From Stenotrophomonas sp. NA06056 (GTDB taxonomy: Bacteria; Pseudomonadota; Gammaproteobacteria; Xanthomonadales; Xanthomonadaceae), in NCBI RefSeq assembly GCF_013364355.1, contig NZ_CP054931.1:3410001-3474000 (forward strand): 64,000 bases of DNA, given 5' to 3'. The translations under genes were made by a program, and so were the position numbers. Below are positions 49,697 to 60,900 of the stretch, one piece after another. The notes beneath the pieces are model-generated. The model was given only the letters and a program-made list of their open reading frames with translations, made no database searches and was not told the DNA's origin. Each line of letters opens with the position of its first letter. Positions within the stretch are counted from its first letter, which is position 1.

Positions 49697-52462
49697 ATGT
49701 TCCGATTCCCTCGCCCTTCCCTGCCCCAGGTCGCACCGCCGACCACCGCATCGGTGCTGCTGCACTGGCTGACGGTGTGCGTGTTCCTGTGCCTGGCAGC
49801 CGCCACTGGTTTCTATCTGCTGACGGCGTTGACCGAAGACATCTCCAGCCACCGCCGTGACATGAACGCTGCCGCGTACAGGGCGCAGATCTACTTCGAC
49901 CAGCGCGAGGCCCTGCTGCGTTATCTGGGCGATTCGGTGGTGGTGGGTGATCCGGCTGCGCCGTCCAGCGAGGGCGTCCGCCAGTTGCCACTGGATGGGC
50001 CGGGCGGAAAGCCCGGCCAGCGCCTGCTGCTGTCGCCGCGCGCGGAACACACGCTGCAGACCCTGCAGACCCACCTGCTGCTGGTCGATGTGCGGGGAAC
50101 ACATTGGCTGGCGGGCGGCCAGGCCGACGTGGACATCGCCGGCCTGCCCACTTTGCAGGTGCTGCGACAGCGCAGCGGCACGCATGCCGCTACCGATCCG
50201 GTGTACTGGCTGCGCGCGGGCGATGCCGGCGTCGCCCTGGCACAACCGGTACAGGCCGGACCGCAGTCAGGCCAGTGGCTGATGCTGCTGCTGGACAGTG
50301 CGGCTGCCTCGGACATGATCGATGGCCAGGGCATCGGCGGCTACGCCCTGCTGGACCGTGACGGGCAGCCCGCCCTGTCAAGCCTTGCCCCACGCCTGGA
50401 CAGCGCAGGCTGGAAAGCACTGCAGCAGCGCCAGGACGACAGTTTCGGCGTGCTCTGGAGCACGGGCCTGCCGCGCGGCGTCGCCCTGGTGAAGGGCGTG
50501 GGCAACGACGGCTGGCGGCTGGTCTATCACCTGCCTCCGCGCCTGCTGCTCGGCGACATGGCGACTTCGCTGCTGATCAGCAGTGCATTGCTGCTGCTGG
50601 CTGGCATTGCCCTGCGCCTGCTGCGGCACCGCGTCGACCGCCAGTTGATCCAACCGGCCGTGCTGCAGCACCGGCGCCTGCTGGAAAGCCTGGATTTCAG
50701 TTCGACGGTGATCGACCTGGCGCCGGTCGGCATCTGTGTCCTGCGTCGCAGCGACCGCCAGCTGCTGCTGTCCAACCAGCTGCTGCGCGACTGGCTGGGC
50801 GAGGACGGCACCGACAGCGATTGGCAGGCACCGTGGCGCGGGCATGCCGGCGAACGCGGTCGCGGGCTGGAGTTCACCGCACGCGACGGTCGCCAGTTGC
50901 AGGTACTGCATGCCGCCTGTCGCTACCAGGATGATGACGTGCTGCTGTGCGTGTTCCATGACATCTCACGCCACCGCCAGGCGCAGGCTGCGCTGTCCTC
51001 GGCGCGGCAGGCGGCAGACGCTGCAAACCAGGCCAAGAGCGCGTTCCTGGCAACGATGAGCCATGAAATCCGCACGCCGCTGTACGGCGTGCTTGGCACG
51101 TTGGAGCTGCTCGGCCGCACGCCCCTGGATGCCCGTCAGTCGCAGTACCTGCGCACCATCGAGAGTTCCTCCTCGGTGCTGCTGCAACTGATCAGCGACG
51201 TGCTGGACGTGTCCAAGATCGAGTCGGGCCAGCTGAGCCTGGAGCCGGCATCGTTCTCACCGCGCGAGCTGACCGAAAGCATGCTGCGCAGCTTCGCCGC
51301 TGCGGCGACGCGCAAGGGCCTGCAGGTACTGGTCTGCACCGATCCACGGTTGCCGACGCGCGTGCTCGGCGATGCCGACCGGATCCGCCAGGTGCTGGGC
51401 AATCTGCTCAGCAATGCCATCAAGTTCACCGAGCATGGCCGGGTGGTGCTGCGCGTGCGCTTGGTGCAGCGCGAAGGCGAGTCGAGCGTGCTGGCCTGGC
51501 AGGTCACCGATACCGGCGTGGGCATCGCCACCGAGGAGCAGGCGCGCCTGTTCGAGCCCTTCCGCCAGGTCCGCGGTGCCGCAAGCGCACAGGGCACCGG
51601 GCTGGGGCTGTCGATCAGCGACCGCCTGGTGCGGTTGATGAGTGGCGAACTGCGCGTGGTCAGCGAACCAGGACTGGGCAGCAGCTTCACCGTGCGCCTG
51701 CCCTTGCCGGTGCTGGCCGCGACCGAGGATGGCCCCGCATTGCTGCCCGAACCGGCGGTCTACGTGCGCGGCCGCGATCGCGAACTGGTCGACAGTGCCT
51801 GTGGCTGGCTGCGCCGCTGGGGTGCCAATGCGCAGCCTCTGCAGGGCGACCCTGCCCTGCTCGACCACGCCGGCGCGATCCTGATGGATGGCGAGGCGGA
51901 GCAACCGCTGGCGTGGCAGGGCCCGCGCGTGCTGGCCTCGATCGATGGTGGCGACCAGCCCACAGCCACCACCGATGGCGCGATGCTGGTGACCCTGCAC
52001 GGCATGTCCTCGATCGGCCTGGCGGTCGCACGCCAGCAGCGGCAAAGCGCAACGCTGCCGACCGCAGCGCGCGATGTGCAACCCGGCCCGCTGGGACTGC
52101 GGGTGCTGGCCGTGGAAGACAATCCCATCAACCGGGTGATCCTGGCCGAACAGCTGCAGGCGCTGGGCTGTGAGGTGGAACTTGCGCAGGATGGTGTCGA
52201 GGCATTGCAGCTGTGCCAGACCCACGACTTCGACCTGGTGGTCACCGACATCAACATGCCGCGCATGGACGGCCATACCCTGGCGCGCCGGCTGCGGGCA
52301 GAGGGCAATCTGCTGCCCGTGATCGGCGCCACTGCCAACGCGACCGCCGAGGAGCGCGAGCGTTGCCTGGCCAGCGGGATGCAGGGCTATCTGAGCAAAC
52401 CCATCGACATCGCACGCCTGCGTCAGGCGCTTTCCGCTGTTCGTCAAGGAGATCCTGCATGA
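49697..52462 (+). CDS. Hybrid sensor histidine kinase without Hpt
   Basis: 921 residues. TM1 ~21-43, a ~240-residue periplasmic sensor region resembling no family I can name, TM2 ~288-307, a PAS-like segment (~330-425), HisKA with [16 protein letters not shown] (phospho-His456), HATPase with N573, DTGVGI (605-610) and GTGLGL (633-638), a degenerate region ~680-790, then a receiver with EDN (807-809), phospho-Asp851 and Lys901. No Hpt follows, so its receiver needs an Hpt elsewhere, possibly that of the second kinase. The stop overlaps the EAL regulator start (ATGA). Confidence 0.95.
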   Translation: MFRFPRPSLPQVAPPTTASVLLHWLTVCVFLCLAAATGFYLLTALTEDISSHRRDMNAAAYRAQIYFDQREALLRYLGDSVVVGDPAAPSSEGVRQLPLDGPGGKPGQRLLLSPRAEHTLQTLQTHLLLVDVRGTHWLAGGQADVDIAGLPTLQVLRQRSGTHAATDPVYWLRAGDAGVALAQPVQAGPQSGQWLMLLLDSAAASDMIDGQGIGGYALLDRDGQPALSSLAPRLDSAGWKALQQRQDDSFGVLWSTGLPRGVALVKGVGNDGWRLVYHLPPRLLLGDMATSLLISSALLLLAGIALRLLRHRVDRQLIQPAVLQHRRLLESLDFSSTVIDLAPVGICVLRRSDRQLLLSNQLLRDWLGEDGTDSDWQAPWRGHAGERGRGLEFTARDGRQLQVLHAACRYQDDDVLLCVFHDISRHRQAQAALSSARQAADAANQAKSAFLATMSHEIRTPLYGVLGTLELLGRTPLDARQSQYLRTIESSSSVLLQLISDVLDVSKIESGQLSLEPASFSPRELTESMLRSFAAAATRKGLQVLVCTDPRLPTRVLGDADRIRQVLGNLLSNAIKFTEHGRVVLRVRLVQREGESSVLAWQVTDTGVGIATEEQARLFEPFRQVRGAASAQGTGLGLSISDRLVRLMSGELRVVSEPGLGSSFTVRLPLPVLAATEDGPALLPEPAVYVRGRDRELVDSACGWLRRWGANAQPLQGDPALLDHAGAILMDGEAEQPLAWQGPRVLASIDGGDQPTATTDGAMLVTLHGMSSIGLAVARQQRQSATLPTAARDVQPGPLGLRVLAVEDNPINRVILAEQLQALGCEVELAQDGVEALQLCQTHDFDLVVTDINMPRMDGHTLARRLRAEGNLLPVIGATANATAEERERCLASGMQGYLSKPIDIARLRQALSAVRQGDPA

Positions 52463-53676
52463 CCCACCGCGTCCTGATCCTGGAAGACCAGCCGTTCCAA
52501 CGTGGTTATCTCGTCAATCTGTTCAGTGCCCGTGCCGGTATGCAGGTCGATGCCTGCGAAGACGTAGACGCGGCGATCGCCCTGTGTGCCTGCCAGGCAT
52601 ACGATCTGGTGGTGAGCGATCTGTTGATGCCCGGCCAGGACGGCATCCAGTTCATCCAGGCACTGGCCGCGCAACCGCGCCCGCCGCGGCTTGCCGTGGT
52701 CAGCGCAGCCTCGCGGCGGATGATGAGTTCAGCGCGGTTGATGGCCGAATCACTGGGCCTGGACGTGGTGGGTCTGTTGGCCAAGCCGGTCGCCGCCAGC
52801 GATGTCGATGCACTGCTCGATGCATTGGCCGAGAGCCGGCCAGCCGTGCGTACCAGCCCGGCCTTGCTGACTCCCGAGCCGGACGCGGCGCAGTTGCGGC
52901 AGGCGCTGGCCGAGGGCAGCCTGACCGCCTGGTTCCAGCCGAAGAAGTCGTTGCAGTCCGGGCGCGTGGTCGCTGCCGAAGCACTGGTGCGCTGGCGCCA
53001 CCCGCAGCTGGGGACGCTGGCGCCAGGCAGTTTCCTGCCGGCGCTGTGCCGTCATGGCCTGGAGCGCGAACTGCTGTACGCGATGCTCACGGCCAGCATC
53101 CAGGCACAGGCACGCTGGCGCGCCCAGGGATTCCGCGTGCCGGTATCGATCAACCTGCCGCCGCACCTGCTGGAGCAGTCCGATCTTCCGGATGAGCTGC
53201 TGGCGTTGACCCTGGCCGCTGGTGGCAATCCGGCAGACCTGTGCTTCGAACTGATGGAGAACAGCACCACCCGGCACGTCAGCGACTTCTATGCAGGGGC
53301 GTGCCGGTTGCGGATGAAGGGGTTCGGCTTGGCCCAGGACGACTTCGGCCAAGGGCTGAGCTCGGTGCACAACCTGGTCAATACACCGTTCACCGAGGTC
53401 AAGATCGATCGTGCGCTGGTCAGCGGTTGCGCGCGCGATCCCGCCCTGCACCTGACCTTGACCACGGTGATCGCGCTGGCCAACCAGCTCGGCCTGACCA
53501 TCGTTGCCGAAGGCGTGGAGAGCGACGCCGATCTGGCCGCGCTGCGGCAGCTCGGCTGCAACCAGGTCCAGGGCTTCCTGATTTCGCAGGCGCTGCCCTC
53601 GGACGACTTCACTCGTCTGCTGGACGAAGATGTTCCCTATGCTGCAGCTGGCAGCAACCGGGCCGGGTCGCGCTGA
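52459..53676 (+). CDS. REC-EAL response regulator (RocR-like c-di-GMP phosphodiesterase)
   Basis: 405 residues. Receiver with D10, phospho-Asp54 (VVSDLLMPGQDG) and Lys109; EAL domain from ~145. Catalytic EAL residues are kept: EALVR (174-178), Asn232, Glu267 in FELMEN, DDFG (294-297), Lys315 in VKID, AEGVE (350-354), QGF (371-373). It should hydrolyse c-di-GMP to pGpG in the cytoplasm under control of phosphorylation. Length and architecture match P. aeruginosa RocR, which also belongs to a BvgS-like kinase system. Translationally coupled to the upstream kinase by an ATGA overlap. Confidence 0.93.
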   Translation: MTHRVLILEDQPFQRGYLVNLFSARAGMQVDACEDVDAAIALCACQAYDLVVSDLLMPGQDGIQFIQALAAQPRPPRLAVVSAASRRMMSSARLMAESLGLDVVGLLAKPVAASDVDALLDALAESRPAVRTSPALLTPEPDAAQLRQALAEGSLTAWFQPKKSLQSGRVVAAEALVRWRHPQLGTLAPGSFLPALCRHGLERELLYAMLTASIQAQARWRAQGFRVPVSINLPPHLLEQSDLPDELLALTLAAGGNPADLCFELMENSTTRHVSDFYAGACRLRMKGFGLAQDDFGQGLSSVHNLVNTPFTEVKIDRALVSGCARDPALHLTLTTVIALANQLGLTIVAEGVESDADLAALRQLGCNQVQGFLISQALPSDDFTRLLDEDVPYAAAGSNRAGSR

Positions 53677-53802
53677 CAGGCGCGGCCGAAAGGCTTCACA
53701 ATCCCATCAAGAGTCATTGACGATCCTCGTTGCGCGGCGACACCGGCCGTGCCCTGGGCCTTTCGGGCCGCCATCGACCGCCTACTGTTCCGAGACCTGT
53801 CC

Positions 53803-56800
53803 ATGCCGGCCGAGGCCGCTCCCGTACGCCGACTCGCCCGCCGCTCCCTGCGTGTACATGCGCTGTTGATTGGCGTGGTGGTGCTGGCCACCCTGCAGGC
53901 CGGCCTGCTGCTGTCCACCGGCAGCCAGCTGTTCAACGAAGAACAGAGCAAGATCCGCTATCACTTCCGTCGCCTGGACGGCACGCTGCAGGAACAGGAT
54001 CGCTTCCTGCGGCAATGGCGCCTGCATGACGTGGGGAGCAGCGGCCCGCCGGTGGACGAGGCCGTCTCACGCGCACCGCCCAGCCCGTTGTTCGCCAGCT
54101 TCGCCCGCATCGGTGGCGACGGCGGCGCCTCGACACAGGCAACGGCCGAACTGGGCGACCGCTTCCTGCGCTTCTACGGCGCTTTCTGGGCCGCCTCGCG
54201 GTTTCCGCCTCCGCAATGCCTGCTGGTCGATGGCCAGGGCCGCCGTGGCCTGCTGGCACCCATCCAGACGACGCGCGGTGATCCCGGCCAGAGCAGCCCA
54301 CATCACCTGCAACCGGCACTGACCGCCATCCACCAGGTTCTACGCGAACGACCGGCGCTGCGACGCGGCAACGTGGTCTGGACACCGGTGGCCTGGCGCG
54401 AGGGACAGACCCGGCTGCTTGCCATCGCGCACGCGCCGCAGGATGCCCGCCTGTGGGGCGAGAGCGAGGATGAGTCACTGGCCGCGGTGGCCTGCCTGCT
54501 GGATCCGGGCCGCGTTGACGACTACCGCCAGGTGATGGGTACACCGGTTTTCGAACGGATGTCGCTGTTCGATGGCAGCGGCCGCCTGCTGCTGGGTGAC
54601 GCCAACGATGCCAGCCGCGCCGGCACGTCCTGGCGCGCGGGCCTGGACGGCCTGCTGTTCCGCATGCGCAGCGAACAGGGGTGGCTGGCGGTGTATCACG
54701 TTGGCTGGCAACAGGTGTTCCAGCACCCGCGCGGGCCCCTGCTGGGAAGCATGGTGGTGGCGTTGCTGCTGGCCACCGGTGGCGTGCTGATCCTGCGTGC
54801 CTACCGGCGTTCGGTGATCGAGCCATTGCGCCGCAACCATGCGCGGCTGCTGGAAAGCGAAGCCTTCAGCCGCACCCTCCTCGACAACGCGCCGATCGGG
54901 TTGTGCCTGCTGCGTCGTACCGATGGCCGCGTACTGCTGGACAACGCACTGGCGCGCCAATGGCTGGGGCAGGACCATGATGAGGGCGGCTGGCACGGCC
55001 CCTGGCGGCGCAGCGTGCTTGCCGCCGGCGGCACCACGGCGGGCGGCGGTCTGGCCTATACCACGCCGGACAACCGCCACCTGCTGATCACCGCAACGCC
55101 CGCGCGCTATCGTGGCGAGCCCGCCGTGCTGTGCTTGTTCATCGATCTCAGCAGCCAGCATGAGGCCGAGCAGGTGCTGCAGCAGGCACGGCGTGCGGCC
55201 GACCAGGCCAACCGGGCCAAGAGCCAGTTCCTGGCCACCATGAGCCACGAGATACGCACCCCGCTGTACGGTGTGCTGGGCACGCTGGAACTGCTGGGCC
55301 TGACCCCGCTGGATGCGCGCCAGCAGGACTACCTGGATACGATCCAGCGCTCGTCCTCGACGTTGATGCAGCTGATCAGCGACATCCTGGATGTCAGCAA
55401 GGCCGAGGCCGACCAGCTGAGCCTCGAGCCCAGCGCGTTCGATCCGGTGCGGTTGACCGAGGACGCGCTGGATTCCTACGCCGCCGCCGCCGCGCACAAG
55501 GGCCTGCAGTTCTACGCCTGCATCGAGCCGGACATGCCGGTTGCGGTCAACGGTGATGCCGCGCGCATCCGCCAGATCCTCAACAACCTGATCAGCAATG
55601 CGCTGAAGTTCACCGACAGCGGCCGGGTCGTGGTGCGTCTGGGTGCGCTGCACAGCGAGGGTCGCTGCTGGCTGCGCTGGCAGGTGGCCGATACCGGCAT
55701 CGGCATCGCCAGCGAGCACCAGGCACATCTGTTCGAACCCTTCTTCCAGGCCAACCCGGGCACCGATGCCATGCGCGGCACCGGATTGGGCCTGGCGATC
55801 TGTGCGCATCTGACCACGATGATGGAAGGCCACCTGCGGGTGGTCAGCGAAAGCGGCCTGGGCAGCAGTTTCTCGGTCGAGCTGCCGCTACCGGAGGCCG
55901 CAGCCGATCCGCTGCAGGCTGCACCACCGCGGTTGCCGGCAGCGTTGCCGGTGCAGGTCCGCGGCAGCGTTCGCGAGTTTGCACACTCGATCTGCGAGCG
56001 CTTGCAGCAGCGCGGTGCACAGGCCAGCGTGCATCGCGACGATGCGCCGGAGCTTGCCGATCCTGGCACGGTGATGCTCGACCTCGTACTGGACGAGGGC
56101 ACGCCCACGTGGAGTGGACCGCAGGTGGTGGCCTGCCGCGAAGGTGGAATTCAGCCGCAGCAGGTGCAGGGACATTGGCAGGTCGGCGTGCATCGCCTGG
56201 ATGCGATCGTGATGGCGTTGGCGGCTGCGGCGGGGCAGCCCCTGCCTGCCGGCGTCAATGGGCGCCTACCTGCGCCGCGCAGGTTCGGCCTGCAGGTGCT
56301 TGTCGCCGAAGACAACCCGATCAACCAGGCGATCCTGCGTGGTCAGCTGGAGCAGCTCGGTTGCCATGCGGTGGTTGCCAGCGACGGCAATGAAGCCCTG
56401 CGCTACTGGCAGCAGCGTCCCTTTGCCCTGGTGCTGACCGACCTCAACATGCCGGGACTGGATGGCTACGGTCTGGCCCGCGCATTGCGCGCGCGCGGGG
56501 TTGGCGTACCGATCCATGGCGCAACCGCCAACGCCGACCCGGCCGAACGGCAACGCTGCCACGAAGCGGGGATGCAGGGCGTGCTGGTCAAGCCGATCAC
56601 CCTGGCAGCATTGCAGCGCCTGCTGACCCAGGTTGCGGCCCTGCCGCACGGCGAGCCCATCGACGATGACGCCGATGCGTCCCTGCAGGTTCCGGAAAAA
56701 ATGCAGGCATTGTTCGTGCAGACCATGCAGGCCGACCTGGACAGCCTGCAACGGGCAATCGACGATGCCGCGCCAGAGCGCATTGCACAGGTACTGCACC

Positions 56801-57003
56801 GCATCCGCGGCGCACTGGTGATCGTGGGCGCACCGGCACTGGTGGCGCACGGCCAGCAGATCGAACAACAGATCGGCGACGGCGATGAACTGCCCGTGCT
56901 CGCCGAGGCCATCGACCATTTCCAGCGGCGCCTGCAGCGACTTCTGCAACCGTTGGCGCACGCCATCGCCCCCTCATCTTCCAGCAACCCGACGCCGCCA
57001 TGA
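53803..57003 (+). CDS. Hybrid sensor histidine kinase with receiver and Hpt domain
   Basis: About 1066 residues from ATG 53803 (a GTG 18 codons upstream is possible). TM1 ~18-40, periplasmic domain unlike that of the first kinase, TM2 ~314-333, PAS-like segment, HisKA ([16 protein letters not shown], His482), HATPase (N599, GTGLGL), receiver (phospho-Asp880, Lys930), and a C-terminal Hpt with [14 protein letters not shown] (His999). The kinase cores of both sensors are nearly the same sequence around the H-box, so they are paralogues with different sensors. Stop overlaps the next gene by ATGA. Confidence 0.94.
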   Translation: MPAEAAPVRRLARRSLRVHALLIGVVVLATLQAGLLLSTGSQLFNEEQSKIRYHFRRLDGTLQEQDRFLRQWRLHDVGSSGPPVDEAVSRAPPSPLFASFARIGGDGGASTQATAELGDRFLRFYGAFWAASRFPPPQCLLVDGQGRRGLLAPIQTTRGDPGQSSPHHLQPALTAIHQVLRERPALRRGNVVWTPVAWREGQTRLLAIAHAPQDARLWGESEDESLAAVACLLDPGRVDDYRQVMGTPVFERMSLFDGSGRLLLGDANDASRAGTSWRAGLDGLLFRMRSEQGWLAVYHVGWQQVFQHPRGPLLGSMVVALLLATGGVLILRAYRRSVIEPLRRNHARLLESEAFSRTLLDNAPIGLCLLRRTDGRVLLDNALARQWLGQDHDEGGWHGPWRRSVLAAGGTTAGGGLAYTTPDNRHLLITATPARYRGEPAVLCLFIDLSSQHEAEQVLQQARRAADQANRAKSQFLATMSHEIRTPLYGVLGTLELLGLTPLDARQQDYLDTIQRSSSTLMQLISDILDVSKAEADQLSLEPSAFDPVRLTEDALDSYAAAAAHKGLQFYACIEPDMPVAVNGDAARIRQILNNLISNALKFTDSGRVVVRLGALHSEGRCWLRWQVADTGIGIASEHQAHLFEPFFQANPGTDAMRGTGLGLAICAHLTTMMEGHLRVVSESGLGSSFSVELPLPEAAADPLQAAPPRLPAALPVQVRGSVREFAHSICERLQQRGAQASVHRDDAPELADPGTVMLDLVLDEGTPTWSGPQVVACREGGIQPQQVQGHWQVGVHRLDAIVMALAAAAGQPLPAGVNGRLPAPRRFGLQVLVAEDNPINQAILRGQLEQLGCHAVVASDGNEALRYWQQRPFALVLTDLNMPGLDGYGLARALRARGVGVPIHGATANADPAERQRCHEAGMQGVLVKPITLAALQRLLTQVAALPHGEPIDDDADASLQVPEKMQALFVQTMQADLDSLQRAIDDAAPERIAQVLHRIRGALVIVGAPALVAHGQQIEQQIGDGDELPVLAEAIDHFQRRLQRLLQPLAHAIAPSSSSNPTPP

Positions 57004-57641
57004 CCACCCGCATCCTCATCGCTGACGACCACCCGATCGTGCTTGCTGGCATCCGCGATGTACTGGCCGGCGAACTGGACCTGGATGTGGTTGGCGAGGC
57101 AGCCGATCCGGTGACCCTGATCGAGCTGATGTCCAGCGCCCAGCCCCACGCGGTGATCACCGACTACAGCATGCCGGGCGATGACAGCTTCGGTGACGGC
57201 ATCAAGCTGATCTCGTTCCTGCATCGCAGCTTTCCCGACGTGCGCCTGCTGGTGTTGACGATGGTCTCCAATCCCTCGCTGGTGGCGGCCATGTACGCTG
57301 CCGGTGCCAGCGGCGTGGTGCTCAAGAGCCACGGCCTGGGCAGCCTGGTACAAGCGCTGCGCACGGTGCTGGCAGACCGCGTGTACCGTCCGCCGGGTCT
57401 GCTGCCGGTTGCAGCTGCAGAACCCGCCGATGCCGAGGAGGTGCTGGCGCGCCTCTCGCCGCGCGAGCTGGAAGTCATCCGTCTGTTCACCGGCGGAATG
57501 AGCGTGGGGGAGATCGCCCGCCAGCTGCAGCGCAGCGCGAAGACGGTCAGTACGCAGAAAATCAACGCGATGCGCAAACTGGGGGTAGATAGCGACCAGG
57601 CGCTGATCGAGTACTGCCTGCAGGCATCGTTGTTCGGCTGA
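57000..57641 (+). CDS. RcsB/BvgA-type response regulator with LuxR HTH
   Basis: 213 residues. Receiver with DD (9-10), phospho-Asp55 and Lys109; C-terminal GerE/LuxR helix-turn-helix (~150-205) LSPRELEVIRLFTGGMSVGEIARQLQRSAKTVSTQKINAMRKLGVDSDQALIEY. The STQK-N-AMRKLGV stretch is closer to RcsB than to NarL. Probable output of the phosphorelay from the Hpt of the kinase just upstream, with which it overlaps by 4 nt. Confidence 0.95.
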   Translation: MTTRILIADDHPIVLAGIRDVLAGELDLDVVGEAADPVTLIELMSSAQPHAVITDYSMPGDDSFGDGIKLISFLHRSFPDVRLLVLTMVSNPSLVAAMYAAGASGVVLKSHGLGSLVQALRTVLADRVYRPPGLLPVAAAEPADAEEVLARLSPRELEVIRLFTGGMSVGEIARQLQRSAKTVSTQKINAMRKLGVDSDQALIEYCLQASLFG

Positions 57642-57692
57642 GGCGTCCACATCACTGAACCCTTCCCTGCCCACGCGCAGGGGAAGAATGGC

Positions 57693-57734
57693 TTTAGGAA
57701 ACGCCTGATTCCATCGGACAGGCCTGGTTTCTAG
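57693..57734 (+). promoter_or_regulatory. Shared regulatory motif, copy 2 (autotransporter)
   Basis: TTTAGGA (57693-57699), five free bases, CTGATTCC (57705-57712), then CTAG 18 bases later (57731-57734). It lies 51 nt after the regulator stop and 170 nt before the autotransporter ATG. Fifteen fixed bases agree with copy 1 at identical internal spacing. Confidence 0.65.
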
Positions 57735-57903
57735 TCTGGATGCATCCCGCCACGGTGACGATTTCCCATCGTCATCGCGTTGCCGGCGGGAGAGAAACCG
57801 GATGGCGCCTGCTGCGGCCATCGCACGCGGTTTCCACAGCGACGCGGCCCTGCCGCGCCAGATCGCGCAGCCGCGCTGCGCCCTGCCACAGGAATACACC
57901 AGC

Positions 57904-60900
57904 ATGAACGCCTCTTCCCCACGGCGCCGCCGTGCGTCCGCCTGCGCGCGCGCGTCGCGCCTTCCCTTGATTCCCAGCCTGCTGGCCAGCGCGCTGTGGG
58001 CGGCATTGCCGGTCCATGCAGCGGATCTGACCGGCCCGCTCAAGGTCACCGATGGCGGCAGCCTGCAGTTGGGTGCCGACGACACCCTGTTGCACAGTGC
58101 CGGAGGCTTCGCGCTGGACGTCGATGGTGCCGGCAGTACCGCCACCGTGGATGGCAGCCGCATCGAGATCACCGGGGGCGGTAGCGGCATCCAGGCCAAA
58201 GCCGGCGGCAACGTGCTGGTCGAAGGCGGTCACATCCAGCTGGGCAATGGCAGCGGCAGCACTGCCGGTTATGCGCTGAACGCCAGCGGCCTGGGCAGCG
58301 TCATCCGCGCCAACAATCTGGTCATCGACGCCTATCGCAACGGCTCCGGCTACGGCACGGTCAATGCTACCGCCGGTGGCAAGCTCTGGTTGAATGGCGG
58401 CAGTGTCAGCAGCGGCGGCCACGCGCTGTACTCCAGCGGCGTTGGCAGCGAGCTGCATGTATCGGGAACCACCATCAACAACGGTGCCAACAGCGCTGCG
58501 TACGCCGATGGCGGCGCATTGCTGTCGCTGGAATCGCTGACAATGACCTTCGCCGAGGCCGCCAGCGGTTACAGCGGTCGCGTCTCCAGCAGCGGCAACG
58601 GCAGCGTCCTGTCGCTGCGCGAGGTGGACGTGGTCAACGGCAACTTCGATATCAGCAATGGCGGCGCGCTGCAGATCGTGGGAGGCAGTGCCAGCGGCAG
58701 CGGCGGCAGCATCCGCCTGCTCGGAAATAGTGGCAACCGGCTGTACTCCACCGCCGATATCACCGGTGGCCGTTTCGAGACCATCGGCGGCTATGGCGTC
58801 AACGTCAACAGCTGGGCCAAGCTGACCGCCAACGGCGCCCACTTCACGGTGCGCGATGGTTATTCCGGCATCTGGCTGTCCGGTGCGGACTCGCTGGCCG
58901 ACCTCACCGACACCACGATCAGCACTTATGGCGACAACGGCTACGGCCACGGCGTGGACGTCTGGGGTGGTACCGCCACGATCACCGGCGGCAGCATCGA
59001 TACCCACGGCGATGGTGTCTACGGCCTGCGCGCATCGGGCAGCAACCCACCGACGCCCTATTCGCGCATCCGTGCCAAGGGTCTGGACATCACCACCTCC
59101 GGCACCGGTGGTGGCGGCGTCTTCCTGGGTGGCAGCACCGCCGACATACAGCTGGACGGCGGCTCGATCACCACGCGGGGTGCATCTTCGTTCGGCATCG
59201 TGCAGATGAACACCGCCAAGCTCACCGCCGACAACCTGAGCATTCATGCACAAGGGACGAATTCGGGTGCCTATCGTTCCTACATCACGGTGTTCGGACC
59301 GCACTGGGACCGTCTGGTGTTCAACAACAGCCGCCTGCAGACCCAGGACGGTCCCGCGCTGTGGCTGCAGGGCAGCAACCACGAGCTGACGCTCAACAAC
59401 ACCGATGTCGTCGCGCGCCAGCTGGGCAACCTTGATGGTGGCCGCTTGCTGCGGGTGAGCGATACGGTGTTCACCGATGGCAGTTCAGTTGCCACCTCGG
59501 ACATTCTTTTCACTGCCGACAACAGTCGCCTGACCGGCGATGTGGTGGTCGACAGCGCCACCGCCAACGTGCAGATGACGCTGCGCAACGGCACCGTGCT
59601 CAACGGCGCGCTGCGCAACGATTCGGGCTACCAGGTCGCACAGCTGGCGATGGATGACAGCAGCCAGTGGAACGTGCGTGGCAATTCCAGCGTCGGTTCG
59701 CTGGACCATGCCGGCACCATCGCCTTTGTCGCTCCCACCACTGATGACTTCAAGACCCTGACCGTCACCGGCGACTATGCTGGCAACGATGGGCATTGGC
59801 TGTTCAACCGCGCGCTGGGCGACGACGCCTCGCTGGGTGACCAACTGGTGATCCAGGGCAACAGCAGCGGCACGGCCTCTGTCAGCGTGCGCAACGCGGG
59901 GGGCGCCGGCGCCCTGACCAGCGAAGGCATCCGCCTGATCAGCGTGGGCGGCCAGTCCGATGCGCAGTTCACGCTGCAGGGACGCGCGGTGGCCGGTGCT
60001 TACGACTACTTCCTGTACAAGGGCGGCGTCTCCACGCCGGACGACGGCAACTGGTACCTGCGCTCGGAATACGGATCGCCGGTCGACCCGCCGGAACCAC
60101 CCGATCCGCCGCAGCCGCCGATCGACCCGCCGGCCCCACCGATCGACCCGCCTGCTCCGCCGATCGATCCGACGCTGCCGCCGGCCCCGCCGCGCGTGGA
60201 GCGACCGGAGCCGGCGGTGTACATGGCCAACCAGAGCAGTGCGCTGGGCATGTTCCGGCACAGCCTGTACGACCGCAGCGGTGATCCTGCCGATGCGACC
60301 GACGGCGGCAGCGACGCCATTGCATGGGCACAGGTGCGCAGCAGCCAGCCCGGCAGCCGTGGCCACCAGGTGGATGTGGACAGCCAGCTCAACAGCGTGC
60401 TGCTGGGCGTCGGTCGTCGCTTCGAAGCCAATGCCGGCGGCCAGCTGCAAGCGGGGGTGATGGCCGGTCAGGGCCGGGCGCGCAACGACAGCCGTTCACA
60501 GGTGACCGGTTACACCGCGCACGGTGTGGTCAACGGCACCAGCCTGGGTCTGTATGCCACCTGGCTGCAGGACGCACGGATGGACCACGGCGCGTATGTG
60601 GATGGTTGGCTGCAGTACGGGCGATTCCGCAACAGCGTGCAGGGCGAAGGGCTGCAGAAGGAGCACTACCGCTCGCACAGCTGGACCGGTTCGGCCGAGG
60701 CAGGCTATGTGCTGCCCGTGCAGCGCACGGCGCAGCGCAGTGTCTACCTGGAGCCACAGCTGCAGGTGATCCACAGCCGCTACGACGCCGACCGCGTGGT
60801 CGAAGCCAACGGCACGGTGGTTGAAGGGCGCGACAAGGACAGCACCACCACGCGTGTGGGCCTGCGCCTGTACACGCGTTCGCTGACGCAGGGCGAGGGG

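Noticed and set aside
57772..59382. Long open frame antisense to the autotransporter passenger
   Set aside because: The repeated Gly/Ser/Asn codons produce an open complementary strand; no start signal or domain.
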